This document shows positions 37,129-49,822 of a DNA stretch of 64,000 bases, piece after piece. Source of the stretch: Gorsachius magnificus. Taxonomy: Eukaryota > Chordata > Aves > Pelecaniformes > Ardeidae. The stretch covers positions 68,866,286-68,930,285 of the forward strand of contig CM067086.1 of the NCBI GenBank assembly GCA_034008185.1. The letters are read 5' to 3'. The first letter of the stretch is position 1; each line of letters opens with the position of its first letter. A program made the translations under genes and the position numbers. The notes beneath the pieces were generated by a model. It saw only the letters and a list, made by a program, of their open reading frames with translations. It searched no databases and had not been told where the DNA came from.

Positions 37129-38653
37129 AAGCAGCACATGTACCCTTCAGGTTGGGTTTGGGTTTTGTCCCTAGCTGCACCGTTTGCTCCTCATGAGCAG
37201 CACACGTCTGTCCTCCACATCGGTGTCCTCTCCTGGGTTGGGCGCAGCAGCCCTTTGCAGTCCAACCCCAGCTTTCCCGAGAGCTCTGCTGTGTTCTCAG
37301 ACCTTAGGAATAAGAACTTAGACTCCAGCTTAGCAGGCTGTTAACTAGTCAATGCTTACCTTAATTCACAAACACATGCAAACATGTCAGAATAAGGAAT
37401 TGATCTCCCCGCTTGTTTAAATATTTCCCAAGTTTGCCTATCTAGGGACAGTCATGGATGGCTGGGAGCTGTAGGAAGTGGAAAAAATAGTCAAAGACCA
37501 TATGGCACCTGTATTCTAACCTGTGTGGTCTTCAGATTTCTACTGATGTATCACTACCATTTAAAGAAAATTATTTTTCATTCATCTGCTAGGCACAGCA
37601 GGTATTTGATTTTAATTAAAGACCTTGGAGGCCCTGCAGATTCTAACAGTGCTACTGAGCCCAGAGCGTCTCTGAAAACCGTACAACAGGAAAGGCCATT
37701 TCCAAAGCACGCAGAGTCTCGGTGGTGTTTTGTTTCCCCATGGAACCTGCTCCTGCTGGTGGAGAATGGGGACACAGAGGAGCTTTGCCAGCCCCCTCGG
37801 AAGCAGATTGCTGCCTGACCCCACACGCTTGACCGGGGCAGTTTAAACTGCAGGTGGTCAAATAGGAATGACAGCTCTTACTGCGTTAGCAGGGTTTTTT
37901 CACCAACCTCCTGGTCCAAAGCCCAGTAAAGGCAGTGGACTCTGAGCCAGACACTGCCTTCTCGACAATTAATTTCCCAACTCGGCAGAGTTTTGAAATT
38001 TGGGATATTTACTTCTCACAGGTCATCAGTGGAGCAGGCAGTGCCAAATGTGACCTTTTAGGAACGGTGAGAAGGTGTTACTACTGGATCTCAACTGCAC
38101 TTTTCCTGTCACCTAATAAGAAGAGAAAAATGAAGTTAATTAATTCCATCTTGAGGCTGAAGTATCTAATTTGAGGAGTGGAGGGAGGGGTCATCTGAGG
38201 TTTTTCACTCTGCTTCAGACTTGGGCATTTCCAATTCAAGTCTGCCCTAGGGGAAGAAGGAAATTAAGTTAGTTCACCCAAAAAAGTAGAGGGTTGTGAA
38301 TGAAGCAGTGGATGGCACCACTGGAGAAACTCCTGCTTGCACAAAGTGTTTGGCTTTGGTTGTGTTTCTGTGCGTGGAAGAGCCTGATGAGCCTTTTATG
38401 TGCAACGAAGCCGGTAACCAGGGACACCACAGCCCTAAGCCAGGTCCTGGGCACGTGTCTCTGGTTTTCAGCTGTGACCAGTCACACATGGTCGGGGTGA
38501 GCCTGGAACCAGAGCAGAGGCATCGCCATCCCCTGCTTCCTGGTCTGCTGGCAAGTGGCACCATAGGTGGCTACTGAGCTGCCATCCCAAGGGGATTGCT
38601 CTTTCTTGACCACTGGTGGATGTGGCCTCCATGAATGTGTCTGAACTTCTTAT

Positions 38654-39303
38654 GATCCCAGAATTCCAGAATCCCACAGTGGCAGGGGCTGGCAGGGCCC
38701 TCCGGAGATCACCCAGTGCCACCCCCCTGCCCAAGCAGGCTCACCCAGAGCAGGGGGCACAGGACAGCGGCCAGGCGGGGGTTGAAGATCTCCAGAGAAG
38801 GAGACTCCACAGCCCCCCTGGGCAGCCTGGGCCAGGGCTCCATCACCCTCACAGTCAACAAGTTCTTCCTCCCGTTCACCTGGAACCTCTTCTGCTTCAG
38901 GTTGTGCCCATGGCCCCTTGTCCTGGCGCTGGGCACCGCTGAGAAGAGTCTGGCTCCGTCCTCGTGACCCCCACCCTTGAGATTTTTGTCCGTGTCGATG
39001 AGATCCCCTCTCAGCCTTCTCTTCTCCAGGCTAAACAAGCCCAGCTCCCTCAGCCTTTCCTTGCAGGGGAGATGCTCCAGTCCCCCCATCATCCTTGTTG
39101 CCCTCCTCTGGACTCTCCCCAGGAGTTCCTCATCTTTCTTGAACTGGGGAGCCCAGACCTGGACCCAGTGCCCCAGGTGGGGTCTCACCAGGGCAGAGCA
39201 GAGGGGGAGGAGAACCTCCCTTGCCCTGCTGGCCATGGTCCTCTTAATGCACCCCAGGGTGCCATTGGCCTTCTTGGCAACCAGGGCACCCTGCTAGCTC
39301 ATG
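38654..39303 (-). mobile_element. CR1, group A, long inverted copy
   Basis: The 3' tail lies at 38654 (ATCCCAGAATTCCAGAATCC on the + strand) and the 5' truncation near 39303. The - strand frame 39236-38709 (175 codons) is open across the thumb and C-terminal region, with MASRAREVLLPLCSALVRP and [20 protein letters not shown]. It is nearly identical to the copy at 28146 over their shared part and inverted relative to those at 33415 and 52961. Confidence 0.93.
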
Positions 39304-40671
39304 GTTTGCAGTGTTTTGGGATACAGTGGGTGCAGTTCAGGGAGATGAGCTGCAGCCCAAGTGCAGCACCGCTGACGTGTCCCTGGTTTGACCCCATGTC
39401 CTGGGCTATTTCAAAAAGTAGCCTCTGGAGACTGATAATTAAGATTAAATGCACCCTTTCCTGTTGGGAAGGGTTGCAGGATGCTTTGTGCAACCGGAAT
39501 AATAAAGATGAATTGCACACCTTTTGAGTTAGAGAGCTGTTGGTAGCTGAGCTGTAGGGTATGGGTCTGGGGGCCAAACCAGTGACCCCAGGAGTTGGAA
39601 AACATGCAGCTGCCTCCTGGGGCTTGAGCGTGTGATGCTCTGGGCCGGTGACAGTTATTTCATGTCAGATAAACAGAACCCTGAGTGATCTGGGCAAAAA
39701 GAAGAGGAAGAGGCATCCCTTCCATGGGCTGGCTGCTCTGTTGCTGGCTGCCCTGAAGGTGTGTTTGCAGTGAGCCTGGTACATGGGAGTAAAGAACATG
39801 CCCCAATTAATATTGGAGCTGAACCAGGCCCTCCCCGTGAAGAAACCTGCCCACGGTGGTTGCTGCAAATAATGTCAGCAGTGTTTCAGTCCCACAGAGC
39901 CTGAAGAAACTGCACCAAAGAACGTTTAGCAGGGAACCCTTGAGCATCGCCACTGCGGGGCTGACCCATGGAGTGCCTCGGGAGGGGAAAAAAATCTGCA
40001 TTTCAATATTGCTGGCGGGATGCAGGGGAAGTTCATTTGCTGCCCAGCATTTCATTTATTTTCTTCCTCCAAAACGCTTGTTTGCGTGTGTGATGTGTGG
40101 GTAGCATGTGTTGGTTCTGGGGTGGGCCAGAGCAGCCACAAGCTGTTGTGTTTACTGGGAATCAGGGAGCCCACAGTAGGGAAGGAAAGGGGGTAAGGGA
40201 GCTGCGTGACCCTGAATGTCAAGAGGGGAGAGCTTACGGCTGCCTAGGATGTCCTGAAAAGCTTAGGAGGCATCAGGGGAGCCTGGCCGAGGAGCGGGGC
40301 TTGAGCTGGGACCAAAAGACAGAGCTGCGGGTGGGCACGGCGGTGGGGCAGGCGTGGAGGAGGACCTGCGGGGAGGATGCTTGGGACCGGTGTGCAGGGC
40401 TGGCCCCAGGCTCACCCACGGGCTGGGGCGTCCATGTGGCTGCAGGATGGAGCCGGCCCGGCGGCTGCTGCCTGTCCGTGTGTCACTCCCAAGGGACCAC
40501 GCAGAGCCGCATGGCCGCCCGGCTGCCCGTGTTCCCCTGTGACTCAGTGTTGTGCTCTGGTCCCGCGTTTTGCTGGGGGCTGTCAGAGCTTCCCCACTTC
40601 ACCCCCTTCTCGGAGGCCACAGTTTTCTGCATGTCTATTTGGTGACACGTCATTATTTACGACTTGATCAT

Positions 40672-40917
40672 ACAATCATAGAATCATCTAGGTTGGAAAA
40701 GACCTTTAAGATCATCACATCCAACCGTTAACCTAGCACTGCCATCCCACCACTAAACCCTGGCCCTAAGCACCTCATCCATCCTTCTTCTAAATCCCCC
40801 CAGGGATGGGGACTCAACCACCTCCCTGGGCAGCCCATTCCAGAGCCTGACAGCCCTTTGGGGGAAGAAGTTTTTCCTAATGTCCAACCTAAACCTGCCC
40901 TGGCGCAACTTCAGACC
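40672..40917 (-). mobile_element. CR1 3' end, older group C relative
   Basis: On the + strand ATCATAGAATCATCTAGG is followed by a 245-base match in reverse to the group C 3' segment (TAAATCCCCCCAGGGATGGG, AACCTAAACCTGCCCTGGCG). It ends next to three ATGCTG units at 40921-40940. Confidence 0.9.
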
Positions 40918-41197
40918 ATAATGCTGATGCTGATGCTGATGACAGCATCCTTCTCTCTTTACGACACCGCTTTCCTTCCCCTACCCATCCTTCATTTATC
41001 AGGTCTTGAGCACTTACTGGCAAGTGATGCCGCTTCCCCCTTCCACTCCTGTGGTTCCCGGGGGATTTCTGAGGAGTTCACTTTGGCAACAAGTAAATCG
41101 CCACCTCCACCTCGAGCAGAGGCTTGGATTTGCTTTCTGTTGAGCTGTTTTTCACCTTGCTTTTGTAACCATTTTCTGGCCAGACACACGCCTGCAA

Positions 41198-41308
41198 ATG
41201 TGCGTGCACGCGCTGATGTACGCGGGGCATATGTAACTGTCTGCATATGTGCATATCTAGAAATATTATGCTATGAACTTAGGGCAAGTATGTACATATG
41301 TGCACGCA
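41198..41308 (+). repeat. Alternating purine-pyrimidine segments
   Basis: Two strictly alternating segments, 16 bases at 41198-41213 (ATGTGCGTGCACGCGC) and 21 bases at 41288-41308, are separated by about 75 bases with several TGCATATGTG-like pieces. Such sequence can adopt Z-DNA. No gene is seen here. Confidence 0.6.
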
Positions 41309-41506
41309 AGCCTGCCAAAAGCTCGCCAAGAAAGAGGGGGCTGCACGTGTGAATCAGCCAGCTTCCGAGACTGTTCTAAACTGGATTTATTTATCCTGCA
41401 AAATGTCATCGCACAGGTCACGGTTTATCATGACCTGTTTGAGAGGAAATCAAAATACATTGTACCGTGTTATAAACCTAATTTCAAATTGTATTGAAGC
41501 TCTTTG

Positions 41507-41632
41507 CCGACAAACATGGGCGCGTTGGGTGCAAGCGAATTGAAATGAAACTCGGCAGCGCGTTGGGTTTCGTTCTCGGTGAGATCCGGCCTTGCTGCGA
41601 AAAGGAGCGATGTGCTTTGCCGTGGATCCCAT
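41507..41632. other. Small CpG cluster in intron
   Basis: Twelve CpG lie within 41521-41632, far more than in neighbouring intron, and no CR1 match explains them. The 9-base string GCGCGTTGG occurs twice, near 41522 and 41559. It could be an intronic regulatory element. No promoter motif can be shown. Confidence 0.4.
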
Positions 41633-42810
41633 GTTGGAAGGAGGAGGAATTGCAGAGCAGAGCAGCACGAGCTCTTCCACGGCTCAGCCAGCAGATGTCA
41701 CGTTTGGTTATCGCTGGCGAGGCGTTGGTGCCAGTGCCGCGAGGGTCAGGATCAGCAGAGGAGAAGCCGGGAGAAAGGGGAAGGAATCATTAAAGGGCGG
41801 GTGGAGAAGGCGTCTCACGGATGAACTGTCTGGCCTCCTCCGCAGCACAAACTCACATCAGTTTAAGTGTTAACTGGGATGTCGGTTTACTGGTTCAAAG
41901 CAGACCTTGCTGTACCTGGCATGGGAACCCCTTCAATCATTTGGGATGGGCAGAGTACATCCACATTTAAATTGGCACTCCAGTTAGGCATTTGAAAGTT
42001 CGGTTTGATTCCCAAATCATTTCTTCCCTGAAGGTTGCAGTAAGTTAGCAAATTTGTATATTCCTTGGGAGGAGACTTTTACTGGGATGTGTGGGGAGGC
42101 GTCATCCCTAAGTTTGTGGTGCTGGGAGCAGCAGGTATGTGGTTGTCTATTCCTGCAATCAGGAATTCCCTGGAAGAGCAGCCTCATCCACCTACTTTGT
42201 GGGGATTATTTATTATTAACGCTTGCACTTCGTTAGCTTTAGTACCACTCTGAACCTAAATGCCTCTTCAGCTGCTTGGCCAAACTGCTCTGTTACGGCT
42301 TAGACCATCCTTTCCTGGACACCAAAGCCCAAAGATCTCCCCGGCTTTTGGTAGGGCAGGAACCCCAGCTGATGCTGTGGTGCTCTGGGCTCCAGTCCAG
42401 GCTTTGCTTTGCAGCCTGCCCTGCAGCGTCCCTGTCTGATCAGCAGGTAGTGGTGTTAATTTTCTCATACGAAGATATTTTCTCATACAATGACTATTCC
42501 AGAATTTGCCTGGGTCTCCCAGGTGGGGTGCAGACTGTAGAACTGCGACTCTCAGGGTCTGTATTTGACTCCAAACCATACCAGAGCCTGGAAGTCAAGC
42601 TTTAGGAGGACTAAGGGAAGGCCATGTCTGCACTATTCTCTGTCGATCCTCAAGTTTTGGCCGGGCAATACCTTAGCGATGCTGTGCAGATGAAACCCAC
42701 AATGTAATAGCATGGATTGAAAGATTTGAGGCTCTACAGAAACTTCCAAGTGAAAAACACCATCCAAAAGTACGGAATGTGAGGATGATGGTGGCTGCAA
42801 GCAGGAGAAG

Positions 42811-43281
42811 GGGAGTGTGGCCAGCAGGAGCAGGGAAGTGACTGTGCCCCTGTACTTGGTGCTGGTGACGCTGCAGCTTGAATACTGTGTTCAGTTTTGG
42901 GCCCCTCACTACAGGAAAGATGTTGCCTTGCTGGAACATGTCCAGAGGAGAGCCACAAAGCTGGGGAGGGGTCTGGAGCCCCAGGCTGCTGGGGAGCAGC
43001 TGGGGGAGCTGGGGGGGTTCAGCCTGGAGCAGAGGAGGCTGAGGGGGGGGGGGGTTGGGCTCTGCTCCCAGGGAAGGGGCGATGGGACGAGGGGCACTGG
43101 CCTCAAGTTGTGCCAGGGCAGGGTGAGGTTGGCCCTGGGGAACAATTCCTTCCCCCAAGGGCTGTCAGGCCCTGGAAGGGGCTCCCTGGGGGGGGTTGGG
43201 GGGGGTGGCGGGTGGGGAACGGTTGGGCTGGGGGAGCTTAAAGGGCTTTTCCAACCTAAACGATTCTATGATTCTATGATC
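42811..43281 (+). mobile_element. CR1, group C, with two internal deletions
   Basis: It starts at GTGTGGCCAGCAGGAGCAGG and ends with two ATTCTATG units. Two segments known from the copy at 4247 are missing. One is at the 12-G run 43043-43054, the other at the G8-TT-G8 tract 43188-43205, where about 95 bases of the 3' segment are lost. Confidence 0.9.
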
Positions 43282-44681
43282 TGTAGCTGCTTAGCTGGGG
43301 AAAGGAATAAGCCAAGCTTTTAGTTTGGTTAGAACTAGACTGCTATGGAAGAAAAAGCACCATTAACGTCTGGTGTGAAGGTGGTAACATATGAAATAGA
43401 GGATATTGGAGGGGACTGTAGGTGGAGCCTCTAAATGGTGCAACAGAGCAGAAGACCCTCAGAAAGCCACCATGGGGACTGATCAGCGAAGCATGACGAG
43501 CTTTCAATGGGGAGGAAGCTTCTTTTGCTAAAGCTGTTGTGGATATTGGGGAGAGCCAGGGTAGGCAGATGGTTCTGGCACCTGACCGAGGGGAGTTTCC
43601 AAAGGGACTGAGGCTATATGAAAATGGATGTTCACCTCTAAGTGCAGTTTTAGCCAAGAAAATCATAGGGAGAGACTTTTGCAACTATTGAAACGCATTC
43701 CCTTGTGCTGTTGGTCCTGAACCTGGGCTGGGGAGGGATGGGCGCAGGCTGTAGGGTCGGTGAGGATGGAAAGTCCAAACCAGGGATGCAGAGAGCTGGA
43801 TGGTGTGGGACTGCAGGGTGGCTGGAGGTGACGGGGATGATGCAGCGGCAGGCTGGAGGAGGAGCAGGTCTAGGAGAAGGCATATGTTTCCTTTCACGTA
43901 TGCAAATGGAGAACAAAGTATCTTCGCTTTCTTATTGAAAATCCTTCATAAAATATATATCCTGTAATAAAGCAGAGCGCAGTAATGGGCAGCATTTTTC
44001 ATAAGCTCTGTCTCTCCACTACTTTACACAGTTAAATATATTGGTTTGTTTAGGATTTATACTCTTCATGCATTTTAAAGATAGAGAAGGTCGGGAGCTG
44101 AACGTGCCAAAAGGGGAAACATTTGTAAATCTCAGATTTTATTTTATTTCTCCCTAAACGTTTATAGCTGCTGTTACAAAGTGCGGGGCACCCTGATCAT
44201 CGCTTACGCTGAACTCCTTCTCACCATAAGCTAAAGTGCACGTGCGCGACCAGGATGGAGCAGAGACAGCGAAGATGCTGCGTTCGCAAACCCCCTAACG
44301 CCGGGCAAATTAGCGGAAATAGATATGAAGATAAAGGGATTATAAGCAGACAAGGCAGGGAAATGATTCCTTTACTGCTCTGTGCATCTCCTAAAGCTGT
44401 CACTGTCGCTGGTGCTGTGCCTGCACGGTTCCTACTGTTTGTTTCTGCCTGACAAGCCAGCATCAACACTAACCCGGTGCTCTGAAACTCCATCTGGAGT
44501 ATGGAGTCAGCTGCTATAATTAGGGAGAGAATGGCGTTGCTCAGTTTATTGCCACTGCTTGGGATCAGTGGGTTGTGTTTGCGCTCGTCACAAATCAAAT
44601 TCGCAGCGCGCGTTCTTGATGTCTTGCGTTACTTTGGAAACTGTGCACTGGTGACGGAAACGAAACCATTCTGTCAGGAGA

Positions 44682-44926
44682 TCATAGAATCACAGAATCA
44701 TCTAGGTTGGAAAAGCCCTTTAAGATCAAGTCCAACCGTTCCCCTACCCCTGCCATCCCACCACTAGACCCTGGCCCTAAGCACCTCATCTATCCTTCTT
44801 TTAAATCCCCCCAGGGGTGGGGACTCAACCCCTTCCCTGGGCAGCCCCTTCCAGGGCCTGACAGCCCTTTGGGGAAGAAATTGTTCCCAATGTCCAACCT
44901 AAACCTGCCCTGGTGCAACTTCAGAT
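44682..44926 (-). mobile_element. CR1 3' end, group C relative
   Basis: ATCATAGAATCACAGAATCA on the + strand is followed by CTAGGTTGGAAAAGCCC and the reversed group C 3' segment. It is similar in extent to the copy at 40672 and also 5' truncated in the AACTTGAGG-type block. Confidence 0.9.
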
Positions 44927-46746
44927 GATCATTTTATTCTCCTAAGTTCCTAAGGGTTAAATGACTGAGAGATCAGAAAAGAACCACGGGTAGATCTCCT
45001 GGGCCTGGTCAAGGAGTTTCTCTGATCAGTACCGGCTCAGGACCCCTTTCAGTCCACTTCTGCTCAGGACTCAGCATTTGCTGAGATCCCAGTGGGGCAG
45101 GGGGACACAGCATGAGTTTAACAGTAAACAGCTGAATGGGCTTTTCTGTTTGCTTGCTTGTTTTCTGTGAATCAGTTCTGTATTGTCTTTCCTACCATTT
45201 TTTGACCTTACAGTAGTAGAGAGTGGGGAGACAATATTTTGGATGGGGGAATTTCAATGCTAATGAGTGCAAAAGGGCTCTGCGAGCGAGGGGGGCTGTT
45301 GCCGGGGGAGCGCACTGCATTCGTCCTGCAGTGCTGATGGATGATGCTTGTTCCTCTTCCCAATCCAGTCTCAGATTCGTTAAGAAATAAGTAATTACCA
45401 AAACTAGGCTTGTGACTCCATGACCCTTATCCATCGGAAAATAACGATGTTTTAACACCGTCTGTTACCGCACGCTCTTTAATACCAGGGAGCTGCTGTC
45501 ACCTCATCCGTACGTCAGAAAAACCTGCATGGCTGCTTATGCTTTGGTCAGCTGTTGCACATTAGAGAAAAAGCTAATTACTCTTTAGAAACATGGATAA
45601 ACACGTCGTATCAGTAATATTCAAATAAGCCGTGCCTTCTCGTGCAGGACCTGAGCAAGTCCTGCTGTAGCCCATGCTGGGCTGGCAAGGATTCCTGTAA
45701 ATCAGAGCAGCAGTGGTTGGGGCTTGGAGGTGCTGAGGCGGTTTTGCAAACTGCTTTGTGCTGTGTTCTCCTGCTGGAAGTTTGGGATCCTGGGGCTACG
45801 CCTCTTTGTCCTGGGGAGTCTGTGCGCTGGGAGGGCAGAAAGGGGCAATGCACCTTGGCTGCCTCACCTACGAGGGTGTTGGCGATGCCGTAGCCTGGGC
45901 AGAGCTGCTCGCCCTTGGGAAGCATCCCCAGCCAGCTCTGAGCCACTTCAGAATCCCGTCCCTGGGCTGGCTTTGCTCCGGAGGAGCCGTGCGTGGCAGG
46001 AGAAGGGTGTTTCCCACCCCCCAGGGAAACGGCTTTCTCCTTCGCTTCTGCAGAGTGCGCTGCATTCCTTTTCTCCCAAATCCCGCTTCATCCATGAAAA
46101 CTTCACCCAGGGACCGTTCCCTTCCTGGCCAGGCTTGGGCGCGTTCCAGTGGGGTTTAGGCTGAGCAATGCCCATCCCCACGGCGCACGGGTTTGCGGGG
46201 AGTTTCTGCTTGTGCAGCAGCAAGCGGTGCTAGAACAAATGCAGCCTGTCACTGGGAAAACAAAACACAAACTTCAGATAAAGCACCTTTAGGGATGTAT
46301 TTTCCAAATTTGTCATTGTTAAATATATTTTCCCATGGGCTTTCTCCATTTTGCTACGCAATGATTAGTTTCTTCCTCAGGTAAGAAGCTGTACAGTGCC
46401 CTTACCCACTGCTTGTCCATGGGTGCGTGGTGCCAAATAGCACAGCAGTGCTGGCACGTCCGTGTCTGTGCTTATTCCCAGATCATGGCAGCCTCCATGC
46501 TCTGCCTGAGCTCAGACCGATCTGCTGGCCAACACATTGGTGTCCCCTGCCTGTGCCCATCGGTGGAGCAGCCACGGTGCTTTCGATAGAGATGCTGGCT
46601 CACTTGGAGGTGGCTCGGGTAACTGCTACTGTCTGCAGGCAGTCAGCTTTTTCTTTTTCCTATGAATATACCTGTTTAAGTTGTCCCTAGCTGGCTATCC
46701 ACGGTTTGAAATACTCTTCAAGTGAGTGATTCCTCATGCTCAGTAC

Positions 46747-46882
46747 ATCTTTCAAGACCAGGTTGGATGGGGCTCTGAGCAACCTGATCTAGTTAGCAGT
46801 GTCCCTGCTCCCTGCAGGGGGTTGGACTAGATGACCTCTAGGGGTCCCTTCCAACCCAAAACATTCTATGATTCTATGATTA
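46747..46882 (+). mobile_element. CR1 3' end, group B-like
   Basis: TTTCAAGACCAGGTTGGATG leads to CTCTAGGGGTCCCTTCC and two ATTCTATGA units. It keeps the spelling GTTGGACTAGATGACCTC, which differs from the youngest B copies (GTTGGGCTGGGTGACCTC), so it is probably older. Confidence 0.9.
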
Positions 46883-49760
46883 GAAGTAGCTATGTTCTTG
46901 TCCCACCCAGGAGATGCATCAGTGTTTGGGAACTGCTGCTCTTGGAGGACGATAGGATGGCCGTTCCTTCGTGCCACACTAATTAATCACAGTCATGTCC
47001 TCAGATTGATATTTCTTGAGATCTGGTATCGCATCTCCCCAAGGTCGTATTTCAGACTTTCATAGAAATTAATAAGGTAGCAAATTTTACCTGCAGTGAT
47101 AGGGGACAGAGCGGGGGACTCCCGTGAAGCTGGGGGCTGCCACCCGGAGGAGGGGCTGCAGGTAGGACCTTCCCCTGGCTGCCGATCTGCTGGGCGGTAA
47201 CTAAGCGATGCAGAAAATGCACCAATAATGCCCAATAAAAAAAGCCATTCAGCTTGAAATTAAAGACACGAGAAGGAAAAATTGCTGCTGGCTGCCGATA
47301 GCCACAGGCACCTGCGGTGTTTCTGCAATTCAGGAGCTTCAGCAGGGCTGGGATGCGCTTGGGAATCCAGATGAATGGGACCGGTGAATTGGGCGCTGGG
47401 GTTTTTTTCTTCCCTCTGTGCAACCCTGAGGAGGGAGATAGGTAAAATCCTGACCGCCCCCTGCACGCCCGGGGGGCAGTTAGCCGTAATGGATAATTGT
47501 AGGCTGCGTATCCAGACGCATTCAGGTTGATGGAACAACAGCGACGAATGCAGCAGGATCTGTAACTGTGCTGCTCGTGCTGGGTGGCCTCTGCGAGCAT
47601 GCCAGGGAGGAATTCACACTTTGTTTTAGCTACGTGGCCTTCAAACACAGCCTTTTGGTCTGTCTGTTTATGCATTTTTGTCTTGTGTGGGGGCCAGCCC
47701 GGGTGAGCAGAACCACGTTGGGCGTTACCTCTCCTTAGCCGGCTCCCACCCTCCCCGCGCACACAATCCCAGCTTTATTTCTCTGGTGGAGGATAACCTG
47801 TCCTGGACAGCATCACCTCTGGAAGCGGCACTGTTGGGTGGGGGGCAGGCTTGAGGTGTTTGTCTGGAGCTGGAGCAAGCTGTCGGGGGGGAGGGGACGC
47901 CTGCCGAGCCCGGGCAGGCTACTGGGACATCTGGTAGCCCCTGCTCCTCCAAAGGCCACCTCTGCTTTTGCCTACCCTAAAACACTGCCCAGCCTTCTTG
48001 TACTTCTAAAGTTGGCAAGTTAAGGTCTTAATCTTGTGTTGTTGAATTTTCAGCATCTCCATTCCCACCAGAAAGCTCTCCTGTTCGGAGGGATTTGGGA
48101 TAATGCAGCTCTCCTTGAGGCCTCATTATTTCTCAAAAGGCAACGGTGTTGTTCAAGTGCCCATATTGTGACAAGCGCCTAATTACGTATCCTTTCTGTA
48201 GACCCCCAGAGATGCCATTATGTCCACCTGCAGCAGAAAGGGGAAGATTATAATTTGCGTTCAGCATGAGCTTTTCTCCATTATTTCCACTGCACATAAA
48301 TAAGGAAAACAAATCTTATCGACCACTGATCCTCGTTTCATTTATCTTACGTTTCTTTTTTTTTTTTTACAACAGCAGTTGTGCTTTGCTTCTCCTCCTC
48401 GGAGTATTGTTCTTCGCTACTTCAGCACTAGCCTGTCTGCTCTAGTCTGGCCTAATTGAATGTGCACGTTCGTTGGGCAATCCAGCAAAAATATCTTGGC
48501 TAAAAGGGCTTTTCATCCTTTGGAAAGAAAAGCATGGCTGGAGGGGATGGCACACCCAAAGATGAATCTTGATCAATAACCATGAGGTTGGGGTATATTC
48601 ACATGATTTTTCCTTTGTCCCTTTTCATATTTTTTTTTTCTTTTTTTAATGCTCTTTTCCCCTCTTCTCACTGCCTTTCTGACGATTGAAATTCTCAGAC
48701 TTCTAGGTCAAAATGCCTCCCCATCCATCTCTGTTTATACCTGTAGATAAGAACAGTTTTGAGGAGAGAATACCTAAATACAGCGTGCATTTTGGCACAA
48801 GCTGCTAATATCTGAATTAAAGGGGTTGAGTAACGAATGCATACCCCTCTCATAGGTCAACATGAGCAGGGAGACCACGTCCTCCCATGAGGCTGTCCTG
48901 GGGGTTTCATTGCCTTTCATAATTACTCCACTGACAAAACCCCTTCAGAAATAGGAGGAGGACAGAGGTATAAGCTTTGGGAGGGGAAAGACCTCATTCT
49001 GCTTCTGTTTCTCTCCATTAAAAGTCTCTTTTAGACCTTTGCAGGAGGATAACATCTGCAAATATTTTGGTTTCCCATGTTTCATCTCCTTTTTTGCATA
49101 ATTCAGGTGACAAAATGTAACATTTAACACAGCAGAGCCTGGTTTGTGTTTGCCCCCATCCTGTAGCTCAAACTAAGCTCAAAGCCTGGAACGTCCAGAG
49201 AGAGGAGGCAGAGCTGGGCAGGGCGAGGAGGGACCTGCTCCATGAAAGGTGGTCCGTCTTTGAGTTGAGGTTTTGTTCCTGTTGAAAGAGATCCAGGGTG
49301 AAAACTGGCGATTAATAACTCTTCCAACAAATCCAGCTGCTAACACTTGTTTCAAATCAATCCAAACCTTTTTGCTTCAAGAAATGGAAGTGATGCTGCG
49401 TTGTTAGTATGGCGTGCTAAAGAAAGACCAATGCAAAATGACTTAAACCCAGAAAACAGATCTGTGGGTCTTTGGCACGTACTGGTGTGTGCTCTGACGT
49501 TATTTGACTTTCCTGTAGGACAAATCCAGCGAGATCTTTTTCTTTGGGGGGGGGGAGGGTATGTTGGAATTGCGTATTCCAGTGGAGTGAAGTTCCCTCC
49601 AAGGTTTTTTGCAGACACCCCAGTCCCTACCACATCTGCTGGTAGCCTTTATGGACTCAACTTACTTGCCTGGTGGTATATGAGATGCTCTAGGATGGTG
49701 CACACAGCTACAGCTGTGGCTCTAGCAGGTCCTGGGTCTCTCATAGCTCTTGTGTCGTAT

Positions 49761-49822
49761 CTTAGAATCACAGAATCGTTTAGGTTGGAAAAGACCTTTA
49801 AGATCATCAAGTCCAACCGTTA
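49761..49822 (-). mobile_element. CR1 3' end, very short
   Basis: About 60 bases remain: ATCTTAGAATCACAGAATCG, then TTTAGGTTGGAAAAGACC, to CAAGTCCAACCGTTAAG. It is a group C relative and lies about 950 bases before the FnIII exon. Confidence 0.85.

Noticed and set aside
36266..37180. 304-codon open frame on the - strand
   Set aside because: It is mostly the antisense of the group C CR1 at 36414-37128. G-rich repeats lack stop codons when read as C-rich antisense.
40097..40645. 182-codon open frame in a GC-rich stretch
   Set aside because: The sequence is GC-rich, with no recognisable domain. Overlapping open frames of similar quality exist in the other two + frames.
47840..47945. GC-rich part considered as a CpG island promoter
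   Set aside because: It has few CpG, no TATA or initiator context that stands out, and no downstream exon on either strand.
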